In this document: positions 16,145 to 25,481 of the stretch, one piece after another
How positions within the stretch are numbered: the first letter of the stretch is position 1
Layout of the letters: each line of letters begins with the position of its first letter
Assembly (NCBI GenBank): GCA_017448975.1
Contig: JAFSKN010000015.1
Coordinates: 108,152 to 172,151, forward strand
Source: Clostridia bacterium
GTDB taxonomy: Bacteria > Bacillota > Clostridia > Christensenellales > Aristaeellaceae
Reading direction: 5' to 3'
DNA length: 64,000 nt
The notes under the pieces: model-generated
What the model was told of the DNA's origin: nothing
The model's input: the letters and a program-made list of their open reading frames with translations, nothing else
The model's database searches: none
Position numbers and translations under genes: made by a program

Positions 16145-17167
16145 ATGCCCAAGTATACCATGTACGCTCCCGCCCTGCCCAACGTACCCTGGCAGGACAA
16201 GCCGGCCGGCCACATCAACAGCCCCCTGTGGCGCTATTCCGAGAACCCCATCATTGACCGCAATCCCCTGCCCGGCGTGGCCCGCATCTTCAATTCCGCC
16301 GTCATGCCCTATGAAGGCAAATTCGTGGGCGTGTTCCGGGGTGAACAGACCAACGGCGTGCCCTACATCTACTTAGGCTGGAGCCAGGACGCCGTTCATT
16401 GGGACTTTGAGCCCAATAAAATCCCCTTTGTGGACGAGGACGGGAAGCCCTTCATGCCCATTTACGCCTACGACCCCCGCCTGGTCAAGGTGGAGGACAC
16501 CTACTACATCATTTGGTGCCAGGATTTCTACGGCGCGGCCATCGGCATCGCAAAGACCCAGGATTTCAAGCATTTCGTGCGCATTGAAAACCCTTTCCTG
16601 CCCTTCAACCGCAACGCTGTCCTCTTCCCCCGCAAGATCAACGGCAATTTCGTGCTCATGTCCCGCCCCTCCGACAGCGGCCACACCCCCTTCGGCGATA
16701 TCTTCATCTCCGAAAGCCCGGATATGGTCTACTGGGGCAAGCATCGCCACGTCATGAGCCGGGGCAATACCTGGTGGGAGGGCCTGAAAATCGGCGGCGG
16801 CGCGGCCCCCATTGAAACCAGCGAAGGCTGGCTGCTCTTCTACCACGGTGTCACCCAGACCTGCAACGGCTATGTATACTCCATCGGCGGCGCCATCCTG
16901 GACATCGACAATCCCTCCATCGTGAAATACCGCTGCCAGAATTACCTCCTCACCCCCGAAGTGTGGTTCGAGGAACGCGGCTTCGTTCCCAACGTTACCT
17001 TCCCCTGCGCCACCCTCCACGACCCCGAGACCGGCAAAATCGCCGTGTACTACGGCGCTTCCGACAGCTATGTGGGCCTGGCCTTCGGCAACTTCGACGA
17101 AATCATCGACTACATCAAGGACAACAGCAAAGTCACCGAAACCGACACCGAAATCGGCCGGCGGTGA
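16145..17167 (+). CDS. GH130 beta-mannoside phosphorylase family protein
   Basis: The 340-aa five-bladed beta-propeller protein belongs to GH130, enzymes that phosphorolyse beta-1,4- (or 1,2-) mannosides to mannose 1-phosphate, with a minority of hydrolases. The catalytic Asp lies in YDPRLVK (about residue 108). NPIIDRNP near the N-terminus, an HFVRIENPFLPFNRNAVLFP block and WWEGLKIGGGAAPI are other conserved parts. It lacks a signal peptide and works in the cytoplasm. ATG 16145 follows AAAGGATTGATAACC; an in-frame ATG at 16127 is less well placed. Its product would feed the phosphohexomutase encoded two genes upstream. Subfamily not resolved. Confidence 0.88.
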   Translation: MPKYTMYAPALPNVPWQDKPAGHINSPLWRYSENPIIDRNPLPGVARIFNSAVMPYEGKFVGVFRGEQTNGVPYIYLGWSQDAVHWDFEPNKIPFVDEDGKPFMPIYAYDPRLVKVEDTYYIIWCQDFYGAAIGIAKTQDFKHFVRIENPFLPFNRNAVLFPRKINGNFVLMSRPSDSGHTPFGDIFISESPDMVYWGKHRHVMSRGNTWWEGLKIGGGAAPIETSEGWLLFYHGVTQTCNGYVYSIGGAILDIDNPSIVKYRCQNYLLTPEVWFEERGFVPNVTFPCATLHDPETGKIAVYYGASDSYVGLAFGNFDEIIDYIKDNSKVTETDTEIGRR

Positions 17168-17186
17168 TTGTGAAAAAAGCCGATTT

Positions 17187-17209
17187 GATTTCCGCCACTG
17201 GCGGAAATC
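17187..17209 (+). other. Hairpin between the GH130 and esterase genes
   Basis: A perfect 10-bp stem GATTTCCGCC/GGCGGAAATC with a 3-base loop starts 19 bases after the GH130 stop. No T-run follows, so it is more likely an mRNA stability or processing element than a terminator. Confidence 0.6.
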
Positions 17210-17272
17210 GGCGGTTCGTCCCCCTCCGAGAAAGATATAAAATAATTCCTATTCAAAAAGGAGTTAATTTTC

Positions 17273-18787
17273 ATGCAGCGATTCAGTTTATCTCCCTTAT
17301 TCCGCAACGGTGCCGTTCTGTGCCGGAACAAAGAAATCCGCGTTTGGGGCACGGCGGAGGAAGGAACGCGCCTGACCCTGGTTCTCAAAAACGAATGGAA
17401 TCAGGAATTGGGCCGGGATGAAGTCACGGCGAAAGAGAGAAAGTTCTTTTTCCGCTTGCCGCCCCAGAAAGCGCAAATCAAGTGTTCTTTGACCCTTTCC
17501 GACGGGCGGGACAGCGTGACCTATACGGACGTTGCCATCGGCGACGTGTACCTGGCCGGAGGCCAGAGCAACATGGAGCTGGAATTGCAGTATGCCGACG
17601 AGGGCAAGGACTTGATCCCCGTTCACAGCAATCCCCTGGTGCGTTACTTCAACGTGCCCAAGTTCGCCCGTTTCGGCCCCGAAGCGGAGGACGCCAACGA
17701 AAACGCCCGCTGGCTGCCCGTGGCCCCCGGCACCGCCCGGGACATGAGCGCCGTGGCCTATTTCTTCGCCATGAAATTGCAGCCCCAAATCCAGGTTCCT
17801 ATGGGGATCATCGACTGCTACTGGGGCGGCACCTCCGTCACCTGCTGGATGGACGAGGAAGCCCTGAACCGCACCGCCGAGGGGCAGCGCTATATCCGGG
17901 AATACAGCGCCCTGTGGGCCGGGAAATCCATGGAGCAGTATTTGGCGGAAGAAAAAGCCTTTTTCGACGGCCTGCACCAATGGTCCGATCAGGCCGACGC
18001 CCTGAAAGCCGTCCATCCCGAATACACCAATCAGCAGCTCTGCGATGAAATCGGCCCCTGCCCCCCCTGGAATCCCCCGGCAGGCCCCGGCTCCCCCTTC
18101 CGTCCCGACGGGCTGGTGCATACCATGCTGGAACGGGTCATCCCCGCTACCCTCACCGGCGTGCTCTTCTATCAGGGCGAGGAAGACACCTGGCGCACCA
18201 AGCGCTACGATATCCTGCTTTCCTCCTTCATCCTGCGCCTGCGGGAGCAGTTCCGGGACGATGATCTGCCCTTCCTGAACGTGCAATTGCCCATGTGGAT
18301 CGACCGCACAGCCGCCGAGGACAGCAAGCTCTGGCCCGCCCTGCGTCTGGCTCAATGGAAGGTATACCGCAATCTCCGCCATACCGGCTTGGCCATTATG
18401 ATCGACGCGGGCGAATTTGACAACATCCACCCCACCAACAAGCGGGTGGTGGGCGAAAGGCTGTATGAAGCGGCGCTGGATGTGATCTATCAGCGCAAAG
18501 CCCGCGTCTCCCCCTTCGCCCTGGGCAAATATACGCGGGACGGCGCACTGCATGTTTCCCTTTCCGCCCCCGTTTTCGACCGGGGCGAAGGAAAATTCCT
18601 CATGGAAATCGCCGGGGAGGACGGGCAATTCCAGCCTGCCGAAACCGTGCTGCACGGCGATGAAATCATCCTGTCCAGCCCCGCCGTGCCCCATCCCGTC
18701 ACGGCCCGCTACGCCTGGACGGATTACGCCATCGTGCGCCTGTTCGGTATGAACGGCCTGCCCTTAGCGCCTTTCTGGCTGGAATAA
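17273..18787 (+). CDS. Sialate O-acetylesterase-like SGNH esterase
   Basis: The 504-aa protein matches the sialate O-acetylesterase family (SGNH fold, N-terminal beta domain). The nucleophile Ser is in GQSNMELEL (about residues 98-106). YQGEEDT gives the second block, and HPTNKRVVGERL (about 384-395) the catalytic His. There is no signal peptide. In this setting it probably strips acetyl groups from xylan, mannan or pectin fragments rather than sialic acid. RBS AAGGAG precedes ATG 17273, and it ends the operon. The substrate name is inherited from the family and should not be taken literally. Confidence 0.85.
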   Translation: MQRFSLSPLFRNGAVLCRNKEIRVWGTAEEGTRLTLVLKNEWNQELGRDEVTAKERKFFFRLPPQKAQIKCSLTLSDGRDSVTYTDVAIGDVYLAGGQSNMELELQYADEGKDLIPVHSNPLVRYFNVPKFARFGPEAEDANENARWLPVAPGTARDMSAVAYFFAMKLQPQIQVPMGIIDCYWGGTSVTCWMDEEALNRTAEGQRYIREYSALWAGKSMEQYLAEEKAFFDGLHQWSDQADALKAVHPEYTNQQLCDEIGPCPPWNPPAGPGSPFRPDGLVHTMLERVIPATLTGVLFYQGEEDTWRTKRYDILLSSFILRLREQFRDDDLPFLNVQLPMWIDRTAAEDSKLWPALRLAQWKVYRNLRHTGLAIMIDAGEFDNIHPTNKRVVGERLYEAALDVIYQRKARVSPFALGKYTRDGALHVSLSAPVFDRGEGKFLMEIAGEDGQFQPAETVLHGDEIILSSPAVPHPVTARYAWTDYAIVRLFGMNGLPLAPFWLE

Positions 18788-18792
18788 GCCTT

Positions 18793-18829
18793 ACAAAAAG
18801 AAGCGCCCGATGTGAGCGCTTCTTTTTGT
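18793..18829. terminator. Bidirectional terminator between converging genes
   Basis: A perfect 14-bp stem (ACAAAAAGAAGCGC, 18793-18806, with 18816-18829) has an A-run on one side and a T-run on the other. It can end both the glycan operon on the plus strand and the TPM operon on the minus strand. Confidence 0.9.
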
Positions 18830-18840
18830 GTATGGAATCA

Positions 18841-19605
18841 TCAGAATTTTCCGCTGTGGCTGGTGTGGTGGGTGCCGGAGGAGCCGGTGAAGCCGCCGCC
18901 CCCGTGGCCGCCGCCGGAGGACGACGTTTCGATCTTGCGGCGGGTGGTGGTGGTGTACAGGTAAATATCCTGCACCCGGTTCAGATTGAAGGAGCCGTCT
19001 TTAATGTAGGACTGGGCGTTGATCTTCCGCCGCACAGTCTTCATCTGTCCTTTCAGGATCAGGGCCACGATCAGGCCGATCACCAGGCCCGCGCCGAAGA
19101 TGATCACAGCCGCCCGGGTGGTGCGGTTCTTGGGCGTCATGTATTGCAGGCGGGCTTCCACGCCTGAAACGAATTTAGCTAACCCCGCGGAAAAGTTGCT
19201 GGCCCGCAGATACGGCAGCATGGCGTCCTCGATTTCGTACATGGCGTCGTCGTCAAAAATCTTTTCGCCCCGGCCCGTGTTGACGATGGTATAGTCCCGG
19301 TCGCCCACGCCCGCGCCGGTGACCAAAAGCAGGATGATACCGTCGCGCTTGTCGCCGTAGCCAAAGCCGTTGAAATCGTAGTAATCCGCCGCGTAGTACC
19401 GGGGCGTTTTGCCGTCGATGCTGGTTTTGGTGAGCAGCACCACGTCGAACTGGTATTTTTCGCGGATCAGGGTGATGGCCTGCTCCAGAGCGGCTTCGTC
19501 GGAGGCGGAAAGCACGTCCGCGTCGTCGATCACCCGGTTGCCGTCCGCCAGGGCGGGCGTGACCAGCAGGAACAGCAGCAGGAGCAGCGCAAGGATTTTT
19601 TTCAT
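18841..19605 (-). CDS. TPM-domain membrane protein (YgcG-like)
   Basis: The 254-aa protein has an N-terminal signal peptide (ALLLLLFLLVTPALA), a TPM domain (about 22-150: VIDDADVLSASDE, then DGIILLLV and YTIVNTGRGE), one membrane helix (about 165-185) and a Gly/Ser/His-rich tail typical of these proteins. TPM proteins are anchored outside the membrane; proposed roles include phosphatase activity and helping photosystem or membrane complexes. Its start is one base from the stop of the zinc-ribbon gene, so the two are translationally linked. Function here unknown. Confidence 0.85.
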   Translation of the reverse strand: MKKILALLLLLFLLVTPALADGNRVIDDADVLSASDEAALEQAITLIREKYQFDVVLLTKTSIDGKTPRYYAADYYDFNGFGYGDKRDGIILLLVTGAGVGDRDYTIVNTGRGEKIFDDDAMYEIEDAMLPYLRASNFSAGLAKFVSGVEARLQYMTPKNRTTRAAVIIFGAGLVIGLIVALILKGQMKTVRRKINAQSYIKDGSFNLNRVQDIYLYTTTTRRKIETSSSGGGHGGGGFTGSSGTHHTSHSGKF

Positions 19606-19606
19606 C

Positions 19607-20707
19607 TTACAGCACCCCCATATTGAACAGGAAATAGGCCACGGCCGTGCCCACGGCCCCGATGCCCAGGCCCAGGCCCAGCAGCCACCGCCAGAACGCG
19701 CCCTTGTCCACCGGCAGATCGCCCACGAACCGGCCGGTCTGGGCGTTCATGGCGAAGGTGTAGGTCTTATCCTGCCAGCGGGTGTTCAGCATCCACACCG
19801 GCATGAGCACCTGGCGCACCTTTCCGTGCTGCAATTGAATTTGGGTGTTCATGGGCACCACGGAGGTATAGCCCATGACGGTGCCCCGCATGGCGGCGGC
19901 CACGCTGGCGCGGATGCGCTCGTTGGCCCGGGGCTGGCAGGCGTCGGCGTCCACGTCGTAGCGCTGGGCCTGATAGCCGCTGAAATACGCCGTGTTGAAA
20001 GCGTCGGCCTTCTCGCTGTCAAAGGGCTCGATGGATTCCATCAGGGTATCGTCCATTTTGCTGGAGCCGTCCACGGGCACCTGATTGAAGCCCAAATGGC
20101 CGCCCCGGCGCACCAGGAAATGGGACGTTTTGGTGACCTCGTAATTGCCCTGGCGGTGACTGGAAACCTTGGTGCACTTGTAGGTGCAGTCCGCCTCCGC
20201 GTCGGCCTGGAACAGCCAGAAGGGCACGTATACGCCGGTGACCTTTTCGATGCGGTTCTCGTCCATAAAGCCCTTGGGCAGCAGCTTCTTTCCCTTGCAG
20301 TGGTTGCGCAGGGCTTCCTGGGCCTGCTTCTTGCTCTTCTGGAAGGGGATCACGCCGTCGGGCCGGTACGCGCCGGAAAACACCTGGGGCATGACGGAGG
20401 GGTTGCCGCAGTAAACGCATTCGGTGGCGGCCACGGTTTCATCGGTAATGATCTCCGCGCCGCAGGCCTGGCACCGGTAGGAACGCAGGTGGGCGGCTTC
20501 TTCCTCGGTATACCCGCCGCCTCCGGCGTACTGCCATTGCAGCTGATCGTCTGTGGTGTTTTCCACCTGCACGCTTTCCAGCTGCTCGATGGTGTCCAGC
20601 GGGAAGGAATTGCCGCAGGACGCGCATTCCAGCTCCTGGCTTTGGCTGCCAAAGGTCAGGGACGCGCCGCAAGCGGGGCATTTATAGTGGCCAGCGGCCT
20701 GAGGCAT
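19607..20707 (-). CDS. Double zinc-ribbon protein with C-terminal membrane helix
   Basis: The 366-aa protein has two zinc ribbons: CPACGASL with CASCGN (about residues 10-33) and CQACGAEI with CVYCGNPS (about 74-97). An IPF(Q)KSKKQA-type region follows, then a central beta-rich domain and a C-terminal membrane helix (about 340-362). It resembles TFIIB-type zinc-ribbon proteins that are commonly found with TPM proteins. ATG 20707 is chosen because AAAGGGGG lies seven bases upstream; a GTG at 20725 overlaps that site. It lies between VTC and TPM in a minus-strand operon. No activity can be assigned. Confidence 0.8.
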   Translation of the reverse strand: MPQAAGHYKCPACGASLTFGSQSQELECASCGNSFPLDTIEQLESVQVENTTDDQLQWQYAGGGGYTEEEAAHLRSYRCQACGAEIITDETVAATECVYCGNPSVMPQVFSGAYRPDGVIPFQKSKKQAQEALRNHCKGKKLLPKGFMDENRIEKVTGVYVPFWLFQADAEADCTYKCTKVSSHRQGNYEVTKTSHFLVRRGGHLGFNQVPVDGSSKMDDTLMESIEPFDSEKADAFNTAYFSGYQAQRYDVDADACQPRANERIRASVAAAMRGTVMGYTSVVPMNTQIQLQHGKVRQVLMPVWMLNTRWQDKTYTFAMNAQTGRFVGDLPVDKGAFWRWLLGLGLGIGAVGTAVAYFLFNMGVL

Positions 20708-20745
20708 AGGGAATCCCCCTTTCACAAGCTCTCAAATCTCTTTGA

Positions 20746-21447
20746 TTATTCTTTTCCCTCGTACTGCCTGCACAAGGTATACTTGGAAACGGCTGTCTGC
20801 ACCGCTTCGGGGCAGGCGAAGGACAGCAGATCGCGGATATAGGGCGGCAGCACGCGGTTATACTTTACTTCCAGAATGGTTTCATCGTGGTCCAGCACCG
20901 GCACGGTGGGCACATGGGGATTAAACAGGTCGATGCTGTTCAGGCCCGTGCGCACCCGCATATCGAAGGTGATGCGCACCTCCTCGGCCACGTGCACGTA
21001 GGCTTCCCGCTCGTAGTCCACGATCACCACGGGATGCAAAAGCCGGGTGCGCATTTCCCGGTACACGTCCCGAAGCAGGCCGCTGCGGGTGTTTTCCAGG
21101 CCCGTGGGGTCCGCCGCCATCAACTGCTCGGTCAGGTCCCGGGAGATGCGCACGCTGCGCTTGGAAATCAGGCTGCCCACCTTGGTTTTGCATTCCATGA
21201 AAATCACGGCGTCGGACAGGTTGTAAATGCGGATGCGGTACTTGTCCCGATCCTTGACCCCGGCGATTTTGTCATAGAGGGCATCGTCAAAAGCCGTGTC
21301 AAAGTACAGCGACCGGATGTGATAGCTGCCGCCGTTCTTTTTCGCGTTGGGGTCCAGGTTCAGCACCCGGCCCACAGTGTGCCGCAGCACCTCCAATTGT
21401 GGGCTGGTGATCTGGAATTTCAGTTCATGCCGCAGAGGGAGCGCCAT
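20746..21447 (-). CDS. VTC-domain polyphosphate polymerase-like protein
   Basis: The 233-aa protein is a single VTC domain, the tunnel-shaped CYTH-like fold that makes polyphosphate from ATP in yeast Vtc4. Charged positions expected in the tunnel are visible: RHELKFQI near the start, YHIRSLYFD, YRIRIYN, MECKTKVG, and ILEVKYN with the late Glu and Lys. It starts three bases after the DUF4956 stop. VTC, DUF4956 and CotH genes recur together in many Firmicutes. Polyphosphate synthesis is likely by family but untested for this branch. Confidence 0.88.
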   Translation of the reverse strand: MALPLRHELKFQITSPQLEVLRHTVGRVLNLDPNAKKNGGSYHIRSLYFDTAFDDALYDKIAGVKDRDKYRIRIYNLSDAVIFMECKTKVGSLISKRSVRISRDLTEQLMAADPTGLENTRSGLLRDVYREMRTRLLHPVVIVDYEREAYVHVAEEVRITFDMRVRTGLNSIDLFNPHVPTVPVLDHDETILEVKYNRVLPPYIRDLLSFACPEAVQTAVSKYTLCRQYEGKE

Positions 21448-21450
21448 TGT

Positions 21451-22146
21451 TTACGCCCCCGCTTCGGTCTGGCACGCCACCAGCGTGGCGTCGTACACGC
21501 CGTTGATATCCAGCATATCCGTCACGATATTGGCCCCATGGCCCAAGCGGACCTCCACGGTCATTTCCGCGCCGGAACGGGTGATCGTTTTGGAGCGCAT
21601 GCGATAGGATTTCGTGCTGTGCCTGAGGGTGTTTTCAATATCCACCTTGGCTTCCTCATCGTAGTGCAGCACCAGCAGATAGGCGTCCGGGCTGCGCAGC
21701 CGCAGATAGGAGATGCCCAGCAAAATGCCCGAAATGCCAAGCAGCGCCACCACGGCGATCACGTAGGCGTTGCTGCCCACCAGGATGCCCATGGTAATGG
21801 CCCAGAACATGTAGGCGGTATCCAGCGGGTCCTTGACCGCGGTGCGGAAACGCACGATGGACAGCGCGCCCACCATGCCCATGGACAGGGCTACGTTGCT
21901 GCCGATGCACATAACCACAGGGGTGGTGACCAGGCACAGGAGGATCAGCGTTAAGCTGAAGGAGGGGGAATAAAGCACCCCGCGGAAGGTCGCCTTATAC
22001 ACCATGGCGATGACCGCCCCCGCCGCCAGCGCCACAAGCAGCGCCGCCACCACGTTCAGGGGGGTGAAGGTGGAAAGCTGATCGGCGAACCATTCGGAAA
22101 AGGTCGTCCCGCTCAGCACGTCGTTGAAGGTCAAATTCCCGTTCAT
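21451..22146 (-). CDS. DUF4956 membrane protein
   Basis: The 231-aa protein has about four membrane helices in its first 130 residues, with the conserved GMVGALSIVRFRTAVKDPLDTAYMFWAI block (written here in two parts: GMVGALSIVRFR, then TAVKDPLDTAYMFWAI). A soluble C-terminal alpha/beta domain follows. DUF4956 proteins are regular partners of VTC polymerases and may act as the membrane channel or anchor; that role is inferred. The second ATG (22146) sits eight bases after GGGAGG and is preferred over the first (22152). First gene of a four-gene minus-strand operon with its own strong promoter. Confidence 0.88.
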   Translation of the reverse strand: MNGNLTFNDVLSGTTFSEWFADQLSTFTPLNVVAALLVALAAGAVIAMVYKATFRGVLYSPSFSLTLILLCLVTTPVVMCIGSNVALSMGMVGALSIVRFRTAVKDPLDTAYMFWAITMGILVGSNAYVIAVVALLGISGILLGISYLRLRSPDAYLLVLHYDEEAKVDIENTLRHSTKSYRMRSKTITRSGAEMTVEVRLGHGANIVTDMLDINGVYDATLVACQTEAGA

Positions 22147-22175
22147 GTTCATATCCTCCCATATTTTCCTTGGTT

Positions 22176-22204
22176 ATAGTACACTTTTTTTGCTGTTCCG
22201 TCAA
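22176..22204 (-). promoter_or_regulatory. Promoter of the DUF4956-VTC-zinc ribbon-TPM operon
   Basis: Minus strand: TTGACG (22199-22204), 17 bases, TACTAT (22176-22181), ending about 30 bases before the start. It lies in the short gap behind the CotH gene, so the downstream four genes can be expressed separately. Confidence 0.75.
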
Positions 22205-22212
22205 TTCTTTTA

Positions 22213-25200
22213 TTATGCCTCGGGATTGGCGGGACGGGGGCCGAAGTAATGCTCCATCTGCTGATTGCTCAGCTTGAATTCATCCTGGAACAGGCCCCAG
22301 AATTTGTAGGGGCGCAGGGTCATGACGTTTTTGAGCCTGTCCACGCGCTGCCGCCAGTAACGCAAAAGGCCGCTGGCGGAAGAGGGCGAGTCCGAATTGA
22401 TGATGCGGGTATCGGCGTAGCCCGCCCAGCGCTGGAAATGCATGGGCATTTCCGTTTCGATCTGCGCCACGCATTCATCCAGCTGCGCGATCATCACTTC
22501 GGTGGTGAGGGTCTGGTAGATCTGGCCGATGCGGACGTAGAACTTTTCCCGAATCTCGTCCGCCTCCAGCATTTTGCGGAAGATCACGTTGTTGATCTTC
22601 TGCTGGCCCATGCCCTGCTCCTTCATGTAGGACCAGGGGCTGTTGAAGCCGGACATGTACAGGCCGTAGTCCGTATCGAACAGGAGGCACTTCCATTTGG
22701 CCCCTTCCGTGGGCAGCTTGTAGAACATGATGTTGCCGGGGTCGGAATCGCCGTAGAACATTTTGATGGCGAACCAGTCGATGTAGCTGTCCACGTCGAT
22801 GTGGTCGTAGATGTATTGCAGGTCGGCGGCGTTGGTTTTGGGCGACAGGGTTTTGATGTAGTCCCGCATGGCTAAGTATTCCTTGCTGCTGCCCTGGACC
22901 ACGGTGCTGTTGCCCTTGATGATGGTCATGTTCTCGTAGATATCCTTGTCCTTTTCCAGGTCCAGCCCCTCGTGCTGGGCGATGGAAAAGCGGTCCTTCC
23001 GCTCGCGCAGGTTATAATGGCCCCAGTATTGGCCGTTCAGGTACACGATCACGGGCTTCCAGGCCAGGGTGACCACGTTGGCATCCAGGTATTTGTCCAC
23101 CAGCAGGGTTTCCACGCCGTCCGCCACCCGGGTCCACACGCAGTCGTTGCCCGAGTTGCGCAGGGTGAAGGATTTGTAGTATTCATAGTCCCGCTGGCCC
23201 TCGAAGAGGTTCACGTTGAAATACTTTTCCCCTAAGGCGGCCTGGGCGCGCACCTTGAAGGATTTCTGGGGCATATCCAGGGAATACGCGCCCATCAGAT
23301 CCATTTTGACCCCCTGGGAAATATAGACCTCGCCGGTGGTATGATCGAAAAACTCCACATAGCCCTGGCGGTCATCCTTGCCGTAGTTACGGTAAACGGG
23401 GGTACGGAAGGGCAGGATCAGCTTGCCGTTTTCATCCTGCTTCTGCACCTCGGTTGCGTTGGGGTTTTTCCGGTTGCGGCTGGAATGGTCCGGCTCCTCG
23501 GACAGCAGGCCGGTGGTGGGGTTCCACAGTTCCTCGGGATCGCATACCAGGCTGATCACGTCCAGGGTGTGGTACAATTCCATAAAGAAGCTGGCCGTTT
23601 CCGTTTCGGAGGGTTGCAGGCCGGGCTGGAACGCCCGGGCGCGGATCACCATGGTATCCACGATGGGGATGGGGCCGGTGTACACCGTGCTGTTTTCCAC
23701 CGTGGGGATGGAGCCGTCGGTGGTATAGCGGATGACGGCACCCGGTTCGGCGGTCAGGGTCACTTCCAAAGTGCCGTAATACAGGCCGCTGGGATGGTCA
23801 AATGCGGGCCGGGCGCTGAACCCGGTAAAGCCCGAGCCGTTGGCGCCTCCGGGCGTTGGCGCGTCATAATAAAAAAAGCCGCCCGCCCCCAAAGTCCTGC
23901 CATAGGAAATATCCGTGGGGATTTCCGGCAGATACATCCTGTCCAGGACCGTGCCATTGGCGTCGGACAGGGTCATCATTTCGCCGCCCGCGTGGGCCAG
24001 CTTGAAGGAAGCACGCAGCCGGCCGGGGTCCTGGCCCCCGCCGGTGTAGCCGTCCAGCATGATCACCTTGTATTCCCCCGGGGAAATGGACGCTCCCTGA
24101 GGGAACGTCCATTTCCGAGGCCAGTTGATATTGTCGCTCAGACCCCACCCGGACAAATCGCAGGTAATGTTGGAGGAATTATACAGCTCCACGTAATCGC
24201 AGGGGCTTTTGTCGTCGAATGGCTTGATCAGGTTGGCGGAGGACATGACCTCCGAAATATACACCCCCGTAGGGTTTAAGGCGCGGATGAACTGATCGGC
24301 CCGATTGGCCCCGGTCTGGTTGTTGGGGGCGCCGGGCGTGGCCAGGGTGAACACCTGCCAGTCGCCGTTCTCGTTCCGGCCGTAGCTCATATCCCGGGGG
24401 ATGTTGTTCACCACCACCCGGTCCACCAATTCGCCCACCAGGGTGGAAAGCACGATGGTTTCCTGCTCGTTGTTGAGGGAGAAATTGGTGTGGGGATAGC
24501 GGGTATTTTCTTCTGTTTTGTCCTTGCCCGAGCAGAACACGATGTAATAACCCCCGGCGGGGATCACGGCGTCCTTGGGGAAGGGCCACTTGGCGGGCTT
24601 CGTTTCATCGTCGGACAGGGCAAAATTGCCCAAATTGATGTCCTTGCTGCCCGCGTTGTACAGCTCCACCCAATCGGAGAAATCGCCGTCCTCGTCCCGC
24701 AGGCCGGATTTGGGCGAGGGCACCGCTTCGTTGATCCGCAGCGCTCCCGGCTCCACCACGAAAGCGGCCAGGTAAGCGTCGTGTCCCTCCACTGTGTTGG
24801 GATAATTGGGAGAATAGTCGTAGCTCTTTTCCCATTCCCCTTCCGCGTTGCGCATATAGCATTCATCACTGTTCAGGGTGGGCACTTTCACGGTATCGAT
24901 GGCCACGCCGTTTTCATCGAACAGATACACCGTTTCGCCAAGGGAGCTCAGCTTGAATTTGGCGTGGAACACGCTCCGGGGATCGTCCCGGTTGGTGCCG
25001 TCGCAGAAAACGGTCACCTGCCCGCCGGGGGCCAGGTTCACATCCGGGAACAGAAACACGATACGGTCCGACCGGTCGGACAGGCCCACGTTCTTTAAAT
25101 TGATGGGCGTATCCAGCGTATTGCGGATCTCCACCCAATCGCTGAATTTGCCCGATTCGTCGGGATAGGCCGAAGCGTTATCCGTCATGATCTCCGAAAT

Positions 25201-25380
25201 CACCAACCCGGCGTGGGTGGTCAGATTGCCGGAAGCGGATACGCTCACCGCCTTCACAACGGGCGTTTTTGGCATGATAATGACGAACAGCGCCAGCAGA
25301 AAAATCAGCGCGATCAGGAACGGTATCCGCACATCCTTTTTATTCGCGCCGCGGCGCCGGTTTCGCCGTTTATTGGCCAT
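22213..25380 (-). CDS. Large anchored protein: three lamin-tail domains, chitobiase-like domain, CotH kinase domain
   Basis: The 1055-aa protein has a basic N-terminus and one membrane helix (about 18-38), so the bulk is outside. Three LTD domains follow (about 55-165, 205-330, 365-490), each opening with an ISEIM, INEAV or ISEVM strand and a DWVE or DYVE motif. A chitobiase C-terminal-like beta domain (RYTTDGSIPT, about 550) comes next, then a CotH protein-kinase-like domain (about 600-1000). The kinase hallmarks are VYLNGQYWGHYNLRERKD, YGDSDPGNIMF and LFDTDYGLYMSG. CotH kinases phosphorylate Ser on spore-coat or secreted proteins. ATG 25380 has AAGGAGG. Targets unknown. Confidence 0.88.
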   Translation of the reverse strand: MANKRRNRRRGANKKDVRIPFLIALIFLLALFVIIMPKTPVVKAVSVSASGNLTTHAGLVISEIMTDNASAYPDESGKFSDWVEIRNTLDTPINLKNVGLSDRSDRIVFLFPDVNLAPGGQVTVFCDGTNRDDPRSVFHAKFKLSSLGETVYLFDENGVAIDTVKVPTLNSDECYMRNAEGEWEKSYDYSPNYPNTVEGHDAYLAAFVVEPGALRINEAVPSPKSGLRDEDGDFSDWVELYNAGSKDINLGNFALSDDETKPAKWPFPKDAVIPAGGYYIVFCSGKDKTEENTRYPHTNFSLNNEQETIVLSTLVGELVDRVVVNNIPRDMSYGRNENGDWQVFTLATPGAPNNQTGANRADQFIRALNPTGVYISEVMSSANLIKPFDDKSPCDYVELYNSSNITCDLSGWGLSDNINWPRKWTFPQGASISPGEYKVIMLDGYTGGGQDPGRLRASFKLAHAGGEMMTLSDANGTVLDRMYLPEIPTDISYGRTLGAGGFFYYDAPTPGGANGSGFTGFSARPAFDHPSGLYYGTLEVTLTAEPGAVIRYTTDGSIPTVENSTVYTGPIPIVDTMVIRARAFQPGLQPSETETASFFMELYHTLDVISLVCDPEELWNPTTGLLSEEPDHSSRNRKNPNATEVQKQDENGKLILPFRTPVYRNYGKDDRQGYVEFFDHTTGEVYISQGVKMDLMGAYSLDMPQKSFKVRAQAALGEKYFNVNLFEGQRDYEYYKSFTLRNSGNDCVWTRVADGVETLLVDKYLDANVVTLAWKPVIVYLNGQYWGHYNLRERKDRFSIAQHEGLDLEKDKDIYENMTIIKGNSTVVQGSSKEYLAMRDYIKTLSPKTNAADLQYIYDHIDVDSYIDWFAIKMFYGDSDPGNIMFYKLPTEGAKWKCLLFDTDYGLYMSGFNSPWSYMKEQGMGQQKINNVIFRKMLEADEIREKFYVRIGQIYQTLTTEVMIAQLDECVAQIETEMPMHFQRWAGYADTRIINSDSPSSASGLLRYWRQRVDRLKNVMTLRPYKFWGLFQDEFKLSNQQMEHYFGPRPANPEA

Positions 25381-25452
25381 ACTTGTGTTCCTCCTTCGGG
25401 AAAAACCCCCGTCCGTCCCGGTAAGACCCGCTTCGGCACGGCGGCTTGTCAT

Positions 25453-25481
25453 ATTATATCATATAAAGCGGAAAGTGAAAA
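25453..25481 (-). promoter_or_regulatory. Promoter of the CotH gene, with -35 lying in a repeat arm
   Basis: Minus strand: perfect TATAAT (25453-25458) with TTTTCA (25476-25481) at 17 bases. The -35 falls within the purine-rich repeat arm at 25470-25496. Confidence 0.6.

Noticed and set aside
15971-16218. Short minus-strand frames with repeated peptide segments
   Set aside because: They are translations of the 71-bp tandem DNA repeat and not genes.
18841-18960. Gly/Ser/His-rich C-terminus of the TPM protein as a separate repeat feature
   Set aside because: Such low-complexity tails are normal for TPM proteins of this type.
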